DNA of 64,000 nucleotides from an uncultured Paracoccaceae bacterium (GCA_913061275.1 CAJXSR010000009.1:1-64000); one strand, 5' to 3'. Positions 34,224 to 45,001 are shown, counted from the stretch's first letter. Program-made: numbers and translations. Notes: generated by a model not told the origin, from the sequence alone.

Positions 34224-35405
34224 TTAGACCCTTTCAATAGCAATGGCAGTACCTTCACCGCCACCGATGCAAATTGCCGCCACGCCGCGTTTTAGCCCGC
34301 GTGTTTCCAACGCATTCAGCAGTGTCACAATGATCCGAGACCCTGAAACCCCGATCGGGTGGCCCAATGCACAAGCACCACCGTTCACATTGACAATATC
34401 ACGCGAAATGCCGAACTCTTTCATAAACGCCATTGGCACAACTGCAAAAGCTTCGTTAATTTCCCATAAATCAACATCCGACACATCCCAACCGATGTTT
34501 TTCAATAATTTTTTAGCAGCAGGAACTGGTGCTGTGGTAAACCAACAAGGTTCATGCGCATGACTGGCATGGCCTACGATACGGGCTCGAACAGTCAGGC
34601 CTTTTTCATGTGCCACATCTTCGCTGGTCACAATCATCGCCGCTGCACCGTCCGAAATAGACGAAGCATTCGCCGCGGTTACTGTGCCATCTTTCTTAAA
34701 AGCGGGGCGCAAAGTTGGTATTTTTTCCGGACGTGCTTTTGCTGGTTGTTCATCACGTGTTACCTCAACATCGCCTTTGCGGGTTTTTACTGTGAAGGGG
34801 ACGATCTCAGCATCAAAGGCGCCTGTTTTCTGCGCCTCCAGTGCGTTCGTCAAAGATTGTAATGCGTAAGCATCCTGATCTTCACGGGTAAACTGATACT
34901 TTTCAGCACATAATTCAGCATACTGCCCCATCAGCGTACCTTTTTCATAGGCATCTTCCAGACCGTCCAGAAACATGTGATCTTTCATTTCCACATGTCC
35001 CAACCGTGAACCACCACGAGTCTTCAAGGACAGATAAGGCGCAAGCGTCATGCTTTCCATACCACCAGCAATCATCAAATCTTGTGAACCAGCCATGATT
35101 TGATCATGTGCCACCATCACGGTTTTCATACCAGAGCCACAAACCTTATTGATCGTGGTCGCAGGCACAGATTGCGGCAATCCCGCACCCAATGTTGCTT
35201 GACGTGCCGGCGCCTGTCCCAGACCCGCAGGCAGAACACAGCCCATTAGAACCTCGTCCACATCATCAACGCTTACTTTGGCATTGGCTAGCGCGCCTTT
35301 AATGGCAGCAGCCCCAAGTTCAGGCGAAGGGGTACCTGCGAAATCACCTTGAAATCCACCCATTGGCGTGCGGGCAGCACCCACAATTACAACTGTTTTT
35401 GTCAT
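34224..35405 (-). CDS. Acetyl-CoA acetyltransferase (thiolase)
   Basis: Cleaves 3-ketoacyl-CoA with free CoA, or condenses two acetyl-CoA. In this operon it would split acetoacetyl-CoA or 2-methylacetoacetyl-CoA, ending leucine and isoleucine routes. The 393-residue protein has the acyl-holding Cys in NKVCGSGMKTVMVAHD and the GGMESMTLAPY loop. The NEAFAVVPMAF and GACALGHPIGVSGSRI segments supply Asn and His, and the C-terminal CIGGGEGTA ends the pattern. Its start overlaps the liuC stop by 4 bp. Confidence 0.95.
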   Translation of the reverse strand: MTKTVVIVGAARTPMGGFQGDFAGTPSPELGAAAIKGALANAKVSVDDVDEVLMGCVLPAGLGQAPARQATLGAGLPQSVPATTINKVCGSGMKTVMVAHDQIMAGSQDLMIAGGMESMTLAPYLSLKTRGGSRLGHVEMKDHMFLDGLEDAYEKGTLMGQYAELCAEKYQFTREDQDAYALQSLTNALEAQKTGAFDAEIVPFTVKTRKGDVEVTRDEQPAKARPEKIPTLRPAFKKDGTVTAANASSISDGAAAMIVTSEDVAHEKGLTVRARIVGHASHAHEPCWFTTAPVPAAKKLLKNIGWDVSDVDLWEINEAFAVVPMAFMKEFGISRDIVNVNGGACALGHPIGVSGSRIIVTLLNALETRGLKRGVAAICIGGGEGTAIAIERV

Positions 35406-36172
35406 GTCATATCCTTAAAAAAAGCAGCAATACGCTGCTGTGCTTCGTATGTTTCCCAACGGTCTGCCAAGGCGTTGACCGTCAATTCAATATCATTTTC
35501 CACATCACGGCCCTGCATCTGTTGCAACAGGGCTTTAGCCTGCGCCACAGCACCGGGTGCGCTTTGCAAAATTGGTTTAATTTCCGCCTCAATCGCTGCA
35601 TCCATTTCATCTGCCGCACAAACCGAACTGACCAACCCCGCACGCAGGGCCAGTTCCGTATCAAACGGTTTGGCCGTAAAAAATACTTGGCGCGCATAAG
35701 TTTCCGACAAGCGGCGCAAAACAAAAGGCCCGATGGTCGCCGGGATCAAACCCAATTTGGTTTCGGTTAGGGCAAAACGCAGACCTTTAGTGGCAACAAC
35801 AATATCGCAAACCGCCATCATGCCGATACCACCGCCATAAGCATTGCCTTCCAACCGCCCGATCAAGGGTTTTGGCAAGGTGTTCAGACCTGCCAGCATA
35901 TTGGCCAATACGCGGGCCTCGGCGATTTTACCTGCACGGTCTTGTGCTGCTTGTGCCCGCATCCAGTTCAGATCGGCACCTGCACAAAAGCTTTTACCCT
36001 GCGCGGTCAGAATAACCGCACGCACCGTACTATCGGCGGCAAGCATTTTAGTCGCAGCTGTAATCTCTGCCATCATTTCGCTGTTCATCGCATTGTGTTT
36101 TTCAGGTCGTGCCAATGTCAACGTAGCAATGCCGCGTGTATCCGTTGAAACTTCGATGGTGTTATAAGCCAT
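35402..36172 (-). CDS. liuC: Methylglutaconyl-CoA hydratase-like crotonase
   Basis: Crotonase-fold enzyme expected to hydrate 3-methylglutaconyl-CoA to HMG-CoA in leucine breakdown. The 256 residues include SFCAGADLNWMRAQAAQ, LEGNAYGGGIGMMAVCDIVVA, and the FALTETKLGLIPATIGPFVL region, which is typical of the LiuC/AUH group. It sits between the HMG-CoA lyase and thiolase genes and overlaps both (11 bp and 4 bp). The substrate is assigned from this context. Confidence 0.88.
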   Translation of the reverse strand: MAYNTIEVSTDTRGIATLTLARPEKHNAMNSEMMAEITAATKMLAADSTVRAVILTAQGKSFCAGADLNWMRAQAAQDRAGKIAEARVLANMLAGLNTLPKPLIGRLEGNAYGGGIGMMAVCDIVVATKGLRFALTETKLGLIPATIGPFVLRRLSETYARQVFFTAKPFDTELALRAGLVSSVCAADEMDAAIEAEIKPILQSAPGAVAQAKALLQQMQGRDVENDIELTVNALADRWETYEAQQRIAAFFKDMT

Positions 36173-37034
36173 GTGTTACCCCTGCGATATTTTTTTGCAA
36201 ATAGGCCTGTGCCATGCGTAATTTTTCCATATCCAACCCGGTTTCCCAGCCACTATCATGCAACATTTCTACCAATGGGATGGTAGATAAATTCCCCTTG
36301 GCACCTGGCGCATAAGGGCAGCCGCCCAAGCCACCAATGGCACTGTCAAAACAACGCAAACCGTAATCTAGTGCCGTTGTGACATTCGCCAATGCAGTAC
36401 CGTCAGTATCATGAAAATGCCCAGCAAGCTTATTCGCAGGTACAGATTTCAGCAAATCATCAAGCAATAAAACCGTAGTTTCAGGCGAGCCTTTACCAAT
36501 AGTATCGCCCAATGAAACTTGATAACAGCCCAAATCCAGCAACGCTTGCGCTACCTTGCGCACTTGCGCCGGTGCAATAACGCCCTCATAGGGGCATGCA
36601 ATAACACAAGACACATAACCGCGCAAAGAAACACCCGCTTCAAGGGCCGCTTTGGCGACAGGTGCAAAGCGTTCCAGACTTTCCGCAATGCTACAGTTTA
36701 TATTCTTCTGGCTGAAACTTTCCGACGCTGACCCAAAAATAGCAACCTCATCCACTCCAGCCCTTAACGCGGCTTCCAGCCCTTGCATATTCGGAGTCAA
36801 AGCCGCATAGATCACACCCTTTTTACGGGTAATTCCCGCCATCACATCCAGCGCATCCGCCATTTGCGGCACCCATTTAGGTGACACGAAACTTGTGGCC
36901 TCAATAAAGCGCAACCCTGTGTCAGACAGCAGATCAATCAACCCGGCTTTATGCTTAGTCGACACAATCCCCGCTTCATTTTGCAACCCATCGCGCGGGC
37001 CAACTTCGTATATGGTAACGAATTTATCGGTCAT
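36162..37034 (-). CDS. liuE: Hydroxymethylglutaryl-CoA lyase
   Basis: Splits HMG-CoA into acetyl-CoA and acetoacetate, the last step specific to leucine. The 290-residue TIM-barrel protein begins with the metal- and substrate-binding EVGPRDGLQNE. It has SFVSPKWVPQMAD, the HFHDTDGTALANV metal His pair, and the signature GLGGCPYAPGAKGNLST with the catalytic Cys. It overlaps liuD by 4 bp and liuC by 11 bp, so translation is tightly coupled. Confidence 0.96.
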   Translation of the reverse strand: MTDKFVTIYEVGPRDGLQNEAGIVSTKHKAGLIDLLSDTGLRFIEATSFVSPKWVPQMADALDVMAGITRKKGVIYAALTPNMQGLEAALRAGVDEVAIFGSASESFSQKNINCSIAESLERFAPVAKAALEAGVSLRGYVSCVIACPYEGVIAPAQVRKVAQALLDLGCYQVSLGDTIGKGSPETTVLLLDDLLKSVPANKLAGHFHDTDGTALANVTTALDYGLRCFDSAIGGLGGCPYAPGAKGNLSTIPLVEMLHDSGWETGLDMEKLRMAQAYLQKNIAGVTHGL

Positions 37035-38980
37035 TCGGCCAACTCTTCCAGCACAATCAACTGGTTGCCTTCATCCACGGCACTTGATGGAATGCACATC
37101 ACTTCGGCTATCACCCCGTCACGCGGTGCTACCATAACATGCTCCATCTTCATCGCTTCCAACACCAACAACGGATCGTTCTTCGTCACGCGGTCACCGG
37201 CAGCCACATTCACGATTGTCACAACACCTGTCATTGGTGCAAAAACGCAATCGGCGTTATCATCTTGGGCATGGCTTGCATCAAGTGGATCGTTAACTTC
37301 AAAGCTAAATTGTTCGCCATCAATTTTTACCGTAACCGATCTACCCTGCTTAACCACAAGGGCCATCAAGTTTTTTGACCCAGCCCGCGCGGAGACATGG
37401 GCCGCATTACGCGTCACATTCTGAAAGGCATGAATTTCATCATCCTGCAGCAAGCTGATATTTTGCGCACCATCAAACTGCAAAGCTCCTGCGACATCAG
37501 CTAAATTCAAAGGTTGTGTCGCCTTGCCCCATAACTGCCAGCCAAGCCGAGCCGCACTAGGGTCAATTTCGCCCGCCACAAGACCTGCCACCATATAGGC
37601 AAAAGGCGGCGGCGTAATTTCTGCCATAAGACTACCAGATTTACGCGCGATCAACCCTGTGTCAAAACTGGATTTCACGAAATCTGGGTCAGCGCAAAGC
37701 CGCGACAAGAATGACATATTGGTTTGCGTTCCCGCGCAAATCGTCTGGTGCAAGCCCTGTTGCAACGTAGTCAAAGCAGCACCCCGTGTGGCTTCATGCG
37801 AGATGAGTTTAGCGATCATCGGATCATAAAACGGGCTTACTTTATCGCCACTGCGCACACCTGTATCAGCGCGGCATTCAGCACCGAACTGCACATGATG
37901 CAACGTTCCCGGCGCGGGCATAAAATCGTTCTGCGGATCTTCGGCATAGATACGTGCTTCAAACGCATGACCATTTATCGCAAGCGCGTCTTGGGCCAAT
38001 GGCAACGGCTCACCTGCTGCCACACGCAACTGCCATTCCACCAAATCCTGTCCGGTTATCGCTTCAGTCACAGGGTGTTCCACCTGCAAACGCGTGTTCA
38101 TTTCCATGAACCAAAAACCATCCACGCGAAGGGGGCCTGACCCATCTACGATAAACTCAATAGTGCCAGCACCTTCATAAAAAATCTGCGCCGCTGCCTG
38201 AATTGCAGCTGTTGTCATCGCCGCACGTACATCTATCGGCATGTCTGGCGCAGGGGCTTCTTCAATTACCTTTTGGTGGCGGCGTTGTAGTGAACAATCG
38301 CGTTCAAAAAGATGCACGATATTGCCGTGGCTATCACCAAAAACCTGCACTTCAATATGGCGCGGGGCGGTGATATATTTCTCGATCAAGACATGGGCGT
38401 CACCAAAACTGGCCTGCCCTTCGCGCTGTGCAGATGCAAGACTTACATGGAATTCACTTGCTACTTCAACCAGACGCATCCCCTTACCGCCGCCACCTGC
38501 ACGGGCTTTGATCAACACGGGATACCCGATTATAGCGGCCTCATCCGCTAGAAAACCAGCGTCTTGGTTGGTACCATGATAACCTGGTACAACTGGAACC
38601 CCTGCCTTTTCCATCAAATGCTTGGCCTGATCCTTTAACCCCATTTTGCGAATAGCATCAGCAGACGGGCCAATGAAAACCAACCCCGCTTGCGCCAATT
38701 TTTCGGCAAAATCAGGGTTTTCCGACAAGAAACCATAGCCCGGGTGTACCGCCTGCGCCCCGGTTTGCAAAGCGGCTGCAACCACACGGTCACCTTGTAG
38801 GTAACTGTCCGTTGCCGCAGACCCACCGATATGCACGGCCTCATCAGCCATTGCCACATGCATCGCATCCGCGTCCGCATCCGAATAAACTGCTACAGTG
38901 GTCACGCCCATGCGTTTGGCGGTTTTGATAATACGGCAAGCAATTTCACCACGATTTGCAATCAGGATTTTTTCAAACAT
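37031..38980 (-). CDS. liuD: Methylcrotonyl-CoA carboxylase, biotin-containing alpha subunit
   Basis: Carries biotin and charges it with bicarbonate and ATP, for the carboxylation of 3-methylcrotonyl-CoA in leucine breakdown. The 649 residues hold the biotin carboxylase start KILIANRGEIACRIIKTA, the ATP-grasp loop KARAGGGGKGMRLV, and MNTRLQVEHPVTEAITG. A linker domain follows, and at the C terminus the biotin site LEAMKMEHV lies near residue 614. It pairs with LiuB, whose gene precedes it by 12 bp. Confidence 0.96.
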   Translation of the reverse strand: MFEKILIANRGEIACRIIKTAKRMGVTTVAVYSDADADAMHVAMADEAVHIGGSAATDSYLQGDRVVAAALQTGAQAVHPGYGFLSENPDFAEKLAQAGLVFIGPSADAIRKMGLKDQAKHLMEKAGVPVVPGYHGTNQDAGFLADEAAIIGYPVLIKARAGGGGKGMRLVEVASEFHVSLASAQREGQASFGDAHVLIEKYITAPRHIEVQVFGDSHGNIVHLFERDCSLQRRHQKVIEEAPAPDMPIDVRAAMTTAAIQAAAQIFYEGAGTIEFIVDGSGPLRVDGFWFMEMNTRLQVEHPVTEAITGQDLVEWQLRVAAGEPLPLAQDALAINGHAFEARIYAEDPQNDFMPAPGTLHHVQFGAECRADTGVRSGDKVSPFYDPMIAKLISHEATRGAALTTLQQGLHQTICAGTQTNMSFLSRLCADPDFVKSSFDTGLIARKSGSLMAEITPPPFAYMVAGLVAGEIDPSAARLGWQLWGKATQPLNLADVAGALQFDGAQNISLLQDDEIHAFQNVTRNAAHVSARAGSKNLMALVVKQGRSVTVKIDGEQFSFEVNDPLDASHAQDDNADCVFAPMTGVVTIVNVAAGDRVTKNDPLLVLEAMKMEHVMVAPRDGVIAEVMCIPSSAVDEGNQLIVLEELAE

Positions 38981-38992
38981 TATAATTCACCC

Positions 38993-40600
38993 CTACATTC
39001 TAAAGACGCTAAATTGCGTCTCTTTTATAGGCGCGTTCAAAGCCGCCTTTAACGATAAAGCCACCACATCACGGGTTTTACGCGGGTCGATAATGCCATC
39101 ATCCCAAAGCCGCGCTGACGCGTATAGCGGTTGAGATTGTTCTTCAAACTGATCCAGTATCGGTTGCTTTAACTTGCGTTCGTCTTCAGCACTAAAAGTA
39201 CCACCTTTGGCTTCAATCGCGTCCCGCGTCACAGTCGCCATCACACCTGCAGCCTGCGCACCACCCATCACAGAGATCTTGGCATTGGGCCACATCCACA
39301 TAAACCGTGGCCCGTAAGCCCGCCCGCACATACCGTAATTGCCCGCACCATAAGAGCCGCCAACCACCACGGTTATTTTCGGCACATCCGCACAAGAAAC
39401 AGCGGCCACCAGTTTGGCCCCATCCTTGGCAATACCGCCTGCTTCATATTTGGAACCCACCATAAAACCAGTGATGTTTTGCAAAAACAAAAGCGGGATT
39501 TTACGTTTGCAACACAGTTGAATGAAATGCGCGCCCTTCTGGCTACTTTCCGAAAACAACACCCCGTTGTTGGCCAGAATGCCCACGGGCATGCCATCAA
39601 TATGGGCAAAGCCGCAAACCAATGTAGCCCCGAAGCGTTCCTTGAATTCTTCAAACTCTGACCCGTCAACAATCCGTCCGATTATTTCACGAATATCAAA
39701 CGGGCTTTTGGCGTCTTTGGGGACAACACCCAACATTTCGGATGGATCAAGTGCAGGGTGTTTGGGCGCACGCCCTTTAATGGCAGGTGCTGGTATATCA
39801 CCTAGATTGCGCACGCATTGACGTGCCAATGCCAACGCATGGGCATCATCATCTGCAAGATAATCCGCAACCCCTGACAGGCGGCTGTGCGTATCGCCAC
39901 CGCCTAATGTTTCGGCATCCACAACCTCACCCGTCGCCTCTTTCAACAGCGGCGGGCCTGCAAGGAAAATCGTACCTTGTTCCTTGACGATAATCGTCTG
40001 GTCAGACATCGCAGGCACATAAGCCCCACCAGCGGTACATGAGCCCAGAACCACAGCGATTTGGGTGATACCCTTGGCACTCATCCGCGCTTGATTGTAA
40101 AAAATCCGCCCGAAATGGTCTTTGTCGGCAAACACCTCATCTTGGTTGGGCAGGTTGGCCCCACCACTATCAACCAGATAGATGCAGGTTAGGTTATTTT
40201 CTTCGGCAATAGCTTGGGCACGCAGATGTTTTTTCACTGTAAGCGGAAAATAAGTGCCGCCTTTGACAGTCGCGTCATTGCACAGGATCATACAATCACG
40301 ACCTTCAACTTTACCGATCCCAGCAATTACACCAGCGGCAGGCAGATCGGTGCTATAAACATCATGGGCTGCAAACAAACCTATTTCAAGAAAAGCGGAG
40401 CCTGCATCAAGTAACCCCGCGACACGGTCGCGAGACAGCATCTTACCGCGTGCAATATGGCGGTTACGTGAGCGTTCATTGCCACCTTTTGAAATTTCGG
40501 CGGCAAGTTCAGAAACCTTATCCAACAAAGCTTGGTTTGCGTCTGTGTTCTGCTCAAAATCCGCGCCTTGAACATTCAGTTTTGTTTTAATCACAGCCAT
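38993..40600 (-). CDS. liuB: Methylcrotonyl-CoA carboxylase, carboxyltransferase beta subunit
   Basis: Moves the carboxyl group from biotin to 3-methylcrotonyl-CoA. The 535-residue protein has two crotonase-like halves. The N half has [20 protein letters not shown] and [17 protein letters not shown], and the C half has [20 protein letters not shown] and [18 protein letters not shown], all typical of the MCC beta subunit. The first base of its ATG is the last base of the upstream ligase gene's stop codon. Confidence 0.96.
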   Translation of the reverse strand: MAVIKTKLNVQGADFEQNTDANQALLDKVSELAAEISKGGNERSRNRHIARGKMLSRDRVAGLLDAGSAFLEIGLFAAHDVYSTDLPAAGVIAGIGKVEGRDCMILCNDATVKGGTYFPLTVKKHLRAQAIAEENNLTCIYLVDSGGANLPNQDEVFADKDHFGRIFYNQARMSAKGITQIAVVLGSCTAGGAYVPAMSDQTIIVKEQGTIFLAGPPLLKEATGEVVDAETLGGGDTHSRLSGVADYLADDDAHALALARQCVRNLGDIPAPAIKGRAPKHPALDPSEMLGVVPKDAKSPFDIREIIGRIVDGSEFEEFKERFGATLVCGFAHIDGMPVGILANNGVLFSESSQKGAHFIQLCCKRKIPLLFLQNITGFMVGSKYEAGGIAKDGAKLVAAVSCADVPKITVVVGGSYGAGNYGMCGRAYGPRFMWMWPNAKISVMGGAQAAGVMATVTRDAIEAKGGTFSAEDERKLKQPILDQFEEQSQPLYASARLWDDGIIDPRKTRDVVALSLKAALNAPIKETQFSVFRM

Positions 40601-42186
40601 TATTCAGCCCCTGCTTCTGCGCATGCAAGCGCTTTCAATTCTTTACGGATAATCTTGCCCGTGACCGTCATCGGCAAGGCATCTACAAAAGCAACCTCAC
40701 GCGGATATTCGTGGGCGGCCAAGGTCAGCTTAACATGGGATTGCAGTTCTTTAGCCAGCGCGCCACTTGGCAAGATACCATCACTTAGCTTCACGTAGGC
40801 CTTCACAATTTCGGTGCGTTTAGGGTCAGGTTTACCGACAACAGCCGCCGCCGCTACTGCCGCATGCGCTAACAAACAGTTTTCAATAGCACTTGGCCCG
40901 ATGCGATACCCCGACGAGGTAATCACATCATCCTCGCGCCCGACAAACCGAATAAATCCATCTTCCATAATACCTCGATCGCCCATCACCAGCCAGTCGC
41001 CGCGAAACTTTTCAGCGGTGGCAGTTGGGTTTTGCCAATATTCCAACATCATCACGGGGCTGCCACGGCGCACCGCAATATCGCCTTCATGCTTGGTTGG
41101 CAGACCGTTTTCATCAATCACAGTCACATCGTGACCGGGAACGATACGGCCCGCACAACCATCGCGGGAGGTAAAAATAACGTTGCAAGACGACACAACC
41201 ATGTTGCATTCCGTCTGGCCATAAAACTCGTTTATCGTCACGCCAAGGGCCTGTTTGCCCCAGTTTGTTAATTCACTTCCCAAGGGTTCACCACCCGATG
41301 CGACCGTGCGCAATCCGGTAATCTGCGCAGCTTCTTGCTTCAACATTTTCAGGGCCGTAGGCGGGAAAAACACATTGCGAACGCCACCTTGTTCGATGAC
41401 TTTTTGACAACCCGCCACGTTGAATTTTTTCATGCGCGCAGCAACCACAGGTATGCCGTGATGCAAGCCCGGCATCAGCACATCCAGCAAACCGCCAATC
41501 CATGCCCAATCCGCGGGTGTCCAAAGACAGTCACCTTCCTGTGGCAGAAAATCGTGGCTCATCTCAACGCCCGGCAAATGGCCCAGCAATGTGCGGTGCG
41601 CCAACAATGCACCTTTAGGCGCGCCCGTAGTGCCAGAGGTGTAAATCAAAATTGCAGGATCATCGGCCAAAGTATCATGCGGCTCAAACCCTGTAGCATC
41701 TTGATTAAACGCGATGGTTTCAGGGCATATCACATGTTCTATAACGGGTAGCTGATCCAGCAAAGGCGTGATGATTTGCAATGCACTTTCATCAACCACA
41801 ATGGCTTTCGCGCCCGCATCACTCAAGCGTGACAACAACGCTTCTGCCCGAAACAAAGTAAATAATGGAACGGAAATTGCACCCAACTTCCATATCGCAA
41901 TATGTGCCGCTGCCGTCCAAACCGACTGGGTGCGAAACACGCCAACGCGATCACCCACGCCAATGCCATTGGCTTGCATGTGGTGCGCCAGATGATCTGA
42001 CAAATATTGCAATACAGCAAAACTAACTTCTGAACGTTCGCCGTCTGTCAGGTCTATTATCGCGGTGCGATCAGGATCAATTTCTACCCATTTATCGCAC
42101 ACATCCACACCGATATTGTACCGTTCAGGAATGTCCCAAACGAAGCTAGTCAACAAGTCATCGTATGATGTGGCGGGGTGCAGCAT
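40600..42186 (-). CDS. AMP-binding acyl-CoA synthetase, medium-chain type
   Basis: Activates a carboxylic acid to its CoA ester through an acyl-AMP. The 528 residues have the P-loop-like [21 protein letters not shown], the [12 protein letters not shown] motif, [21 protein letters not shown] and the C-terminal catalytic Lys in [12 protein letters not shown]. By length and pattern it belongs with the ACSM/short- to medium-chain group. It lies between isovaleryl-CoA dehydrogenase and LiuB, so isovalerate or acetoacetate are likely substrates. The sequence cannot tell which. Confidence 0.85.
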   Translation of the reverse strand: MLHPATSYDDLLTSFVWDIPERYNIGVDVCDKWVEIDPDRTAIIDLTDGERSEVSFAVLQYLSDHLAHHMQANGIGVGDRVGVFRTQSVWTAAAHIAIWKLGAISVPLFTLFRAEALLSRLSDAGAKAIVVDESALQIITPLLDQLPVIEHVICPETIAFNQDATGFEPHDTLADDPAILIYTSGTTGAPKGALLAHRTLLGHLPGVEMSHDFLPQEGDCLWTPADWAWIGGLLDVLMPGLHHGIPVVAARMKKFNVAGCQKVIEQGGVRNVFFPPTALKMLKQEAAQITGLRTVASGGEPLGSELTNWGKQALGVTINEFYGQTECNMVVSSCNVIFTSRDGCAGRIVPGHDVTVIDENGLPTKHEGDIAVRRGSPVMMLEYWQNPTATAEKFRGDWLVMGDRGIMEDGFIRFVGREDDVITSSGYRIGPSAIENCLLAHAAVAAAAVVGKPDPKRTEIVKAYVKLSDGILPSGALAKELQSHVKLTLAAHEYPREVAFVDALPMTVTGKIIRKELKALACAEAGAE

Positions 42187-42189
42187 GGG

Positions 42190-43356
42190 TTAGCCCGCAG
42201 TCTCATTAAACAACTCTCGCCCGATTAGCATACGGCGGATTTCAGAGGTGCCCGCACCGATTTCGTAAAGCTTTGCATCGCGCAACAAACGGCCCGTCGG
42301 GTAATCGTTTATATAGCCGTTACCACCCAAACATTGGATCGCTTCAAGTGCCACTTGCGTCGCCTTTTCAGCTGCATATAAAATGCACCCAGCGCTGTCT
42401 TTACGAGACGTTTGCCCGCGATCACACCCCTGCGCCACCGCGTAAACATAGGCGCGACACGCGTTCATCGTGGTGTACATATCAGCAATCTTTCCCTGCA
42501 TCAGCTGGAAGGTGCCGATAGGCTTGCCGAACTGTTCACGTTCATGCACGTAAGGTACAACCACGTCCATTGCTGCCGCCATTATACCAACAGGCCCAGC
42601 GGCCAAAGTAACCCGTTCATAATCCAGACCCGACATCAAAACATTCACGCCTTTGCCTTCTTCGGCCAGAATGTTTTCGAAAGGCACCAGACAATCTTTG
42701 AAGATCAGCTCGCAGGTGTTTGACCCGCGCATCCCCAGTTTATCCAGCTTTAGGCCAGTAGAAAAACCATCCATGTCGCGTTCAACCAAAAGGGCAGTCA
42801 TGCCCTTGGAACCAGCATCAGGATCAGTTTTGGCATAAACAATCAGCGTATTTGCATCCGGCCCGTTGGTGATCCACATTTTATTACCGTTCAACATAAA
42901 GCCATCGTTGCGCTTTTCTGCCTTAAGCTTCATAGAAACAACATCTGATCCGGCACCCGGTTCGGACATAGCCAAAGACCCAACATGTTCACCGGAGATC
43001 AGTTTCGGCAGATATTTTGCCTTTTGCTCAGCAGTTCCCCAGCGGTTGATCTGATTGATACATAGGTTGGAATGTGCCCCATATGACAGGCCTACAGATG
43101 CACTGGCGCGGCTAATCTCTTCAATCGCAATGCAATGCGCAAGGTATCCCATGGCGACCCCGCCATCCGCTTCTGGAACCGTGATACCGTGTAGCCCAAG
43201 CGCGCCCATTTTTTCCCACAGGTCAGCGGGAAATTCATTTGTCTGGTCTATTTCAGCCGCACGCGGTGCAATTTCATCCATTGCAAAACGGCGCACAGTT
43301 TCGCGTAAAGCGTCAATATCCTCGCCAAGATTAAAATTCATTGTTGCATCAAACAT
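42190..43356 (-). CDS. liuA: Isovaleryl-CoA dehydrogenase
   Basis: Oxidises isovaleryl-CoA to 3-methylcrotonyl-CoA with FAD and electron-transfer flavoprotein. The 388-residue product has [18 protein letters not shown] and the segment [15 protein letters not shown]. Its Glu is the catalytic base peculiar to isovaleryl-CoA dehydrogenases. The usual position near the C terminus is Gly instead ([10 protein letters not shown]). I start it at ATG 43356, eight bases after AGGGA; an in-frame GTG-type start at 43404 would add 16 unrelated residues. It overlaps the end of the TetR gene by 8 bp. Confidence 0.95.
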   Translation of the reverse strand: MFDATMNFNLGEDIDALRETVRRFAMDEIAPRAAEIDQTNEFPADLWEKMGALGLHGITVPEADGGVAMGYLAHCIAIEEISRASASVGLSYGAHSNLCINQINRWGTAEQKAKYLPKLISGEHVGSLAMSEPGAGSDVVSMKLKAEKRNDGFMLNGNKMWITNGPDANTLIVYAKTDPDAGSKGMTALLVERDMDGFSTGLKLDKLGMRGSNTCELIFKDCLVPFENILAEEGKGVNVLMSGLDYERVTLAAGPVGIMAAAMDVVVPYVHEREQFGKPIGTFQLMQGKIADMYTTMNACRAYVYAVAQGCDRGQTSRKDSAGCILYAAEKATQVALEAIQCLGGNGYINDYPTGRLLRDAKLYEIGAGTSEIRRMLIGRELFNETAG

Positions 43357-43963
43357 CTGTCTTCCCTTTTGCATCATAGCCAACACTGCGCAATAAAATG
43401 GCAACGTAATAATCTTCGATTTTTTCTTTAGATAACCGTCCCTTGGCGCGGTACCATGTGTTTACCCCGATCAAGGAACCCAATACGGACATTGCCGCAA
43501 CATGCGCATCTTCGACATTGAACTGGCCTGTTTCTTGACCCTCGCGGATAATTTTTCGTACCACATCTTCGTAAGCGCTACGTTTTTGCTCTATTCTTTT
43601 ATGGCCTTCAGGCTCTAATGAGCGCAATTCCATAAACGAGATAAAAACATCATCGGCACGCGTAATATTATAGCTGATATGAAAGCGCACAAAACTTTCT
43701 AACCGCTCAACAGGCGTCATACTCTGCGTATCAACATCTGCCCACGCGGCCAGCAAACCATCCATGTGTTCTGACATCAGTAAAACCAGAATATGTTGCT
43801 TGGATGGAAAGTGATTATAAAGCGCACCTGCATTCACACCAACCGCATCTGCGATCATACGCATCGACACAGCGGCATAACCAAACCGCGCAATAAGCGG
43901 CAAAGTTTTTTCCAGAATACTGGCCTTAGTTTGCGACCCGATTGATCCTTTTATACGTGCCAT
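43349..43963 (-). CDS. TetR-family regulator of the branched-chain acid operon
   Basis: DNA-binding repressor-type protein of 204 residues. The N-terminal helix-turn-helix reads [20 protein letters not shown], then [18 protein letters not shown], typical of TetR. The C-terminal ligand domain is of the TetR_C type seen in acyl-CoA-responsive regulators. It is the first gene of the degradation operon and overlaps liuA. A promoter with the palindrome GAACGTTCGTTC on its -10 end lies directly upstream (43981-44020), so self-repression with release by an acyl-CoA is likely. The ligand is not known. Confidence 0.9.
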   Translation of the reverse strand: MARIKGSIGSQTKASILEKTLPLIARFGYAAVSMRMIADAVGVNAGALYNHFPSKQHILVLLMSEHMDGLLAAWADVDTQSMTPVERLESFVRFHISYNITRADDVFISFMELRSLEPEGHKRIEQKRSAYEDVVRKIIREGQETGQFNVEDAHVAAMSVLGSLIGVNTWYRAKGRLSKEKIEDYYVAILLRSVGYDAKGKTDV

Positions 43964-43980
43964 GCGACTCTCAATTAAAT

Positions 43981-44020
43981 GAACGTTCGTTCTTTTAATA
44001 AATTAATAAGATTATGTCAA
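43981..44020 (-). promoter_or_regulatory. Promoter and TetR-type operator of the degradation operon
   Basis: On the minus strand TTGACA (44015-44020) is the consensus -35 hexamer. After a 17-bp spacer follows TAAAAG (43992-43997), a -10 with four of six matches. The palindrome GAACG-AA-CGTTC (43981-43992) begins at its end, where transcription should start. The ATG of the TetR gene is at 43963, so the site blocks RNA polymerase if bound. Operators of this form are common for TetR-family repressors. Confidence 0.7.
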
Positions 44021-44035
44021 GGAAAATGACATATC

Positions 44036-44992
44036 CTAGCTGTAGCTTCTCAAACAGATCTTTGCCTGTGAAACCATCATATCAATGATTTCCCACGCAG
44101 GTTTAACATCATGGATCAATCCTGTCGCCTCACCCACAAAGGTATTGGCAATAGCTGTATTGCCCGCGCTTAACGCATCATTCCATGTTTGCTGTGCCAC
44201 TTTATCTGTTTTTAATGCAGATTCGCGCCCGTGCCAATCTTTGGAAAAATCGTTTTCCACCAAATTGATAGTATAGCGGTCTGGCCAATCGCGGCTGCGC
44301 ACAATATCCACGATTTTGGAACGCAACGTGTCATCACCTGTCGCATCAATAGCGGCCTGCCACATGTTAGGATGCACCAAAGCCTCTGATGCCGCCCAAA
44401 ACCGTGAACCTACCAGAACACCATCCGCACCCAGCATCAAACTTGCGGCTAACCCGCGCCCATCGGCAATTCCGCCTGCTGCAACCAACAACACATCAGG
44501 GGCGGTTTTCGCGATATAATCTGCGACCTCTGGCACCAGTGTAAAGGTTGCACGTTTCTCACCGTGCCCACCTGCTTCGGCGCCTTGGGCAACGATAATA
44601 TCCGCACCAGCATCTATCGCATGTTTTGCGTCTCGCAACGTTTGCACCTGACAAATCAGCAAAGCCCCCGCTTGTTTGATTTGTTCTACAAAGAGTTCGG
44701 GATCACCAAAGGAAAGGAATATCGCTTTTGGGCTACGTTCCAAGGCTTGGGTTAATAACTCTGGCTGATTAGCCAATGACCAAGTGATGAAACCACACCC
44801 GACCATTGCATTACCAGCTGCAGTAAACTCTTGTTCCAGCCAGTCTTTATCGCCGTATCCACCGCCGATAAATCCAAGGCCGCCCGCCTGTGTTACAGCA
44901 GAGGCCAAAGCACCGCCCGAAGCAAAGGCCATTGGGGCCAACAGTATCGGCGCATCAATATTCAGTTTTTCTGTCAGGCGTGTTTTTAACAT
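44036..44992 (-). CDS. Nitronate monooxygenase-family flavoprotein
   Basis: FMN-dependent TIM-barrel protein of 318 residues in the nitronate monooxygenase / 2-nitropropane dioxygenase group. It has the N-terminal PILLAPMAFASGGALASAVTQAGGLGF in pieces, GADIIVAQGAEAGGHGEKR with the catalytic-type His, VAAGGIADGRGLAASLMLGA, and GVLVGSRFWAASEA. The family also includes FabK-like reductases, so the exact reaction is open. It ends the minus-strand cluster that runs from the acyl-CoA ligase gene at 53358 and follows the PaaK-like gene by 9 bp. Confidence 0.85.
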   Translation of the reverse strand: MLKTRLTEKLNIDAPILLAPMAFASGGALASAVTQAGGLGFIGGGYGDKDWLEQEFTAAGNAMVGCGFITWSLANQPELLTQALERSPKAIFLSFGDPELFVEQIKQAGALLICQVQTLRDAKHAIDAGADIIVAQGAEAGGHGEKRATFTLVPEVADYIAKTAPDVLLVAAGGIADGRGLAASLMLGADGVLVGSRFWAASEALVHPNMWQAAIDATGDDTLRSKIVDIVRSRDWPDRYTINLVENDFSKDWHGRESALKTDKVAQQTWNDALSAGNTAIANTFVGEATGLIHDVKPAWEIIDMMVSQAKICLRSYS

Positions 44993-45001
44993 ATCAGCAC
45001 C

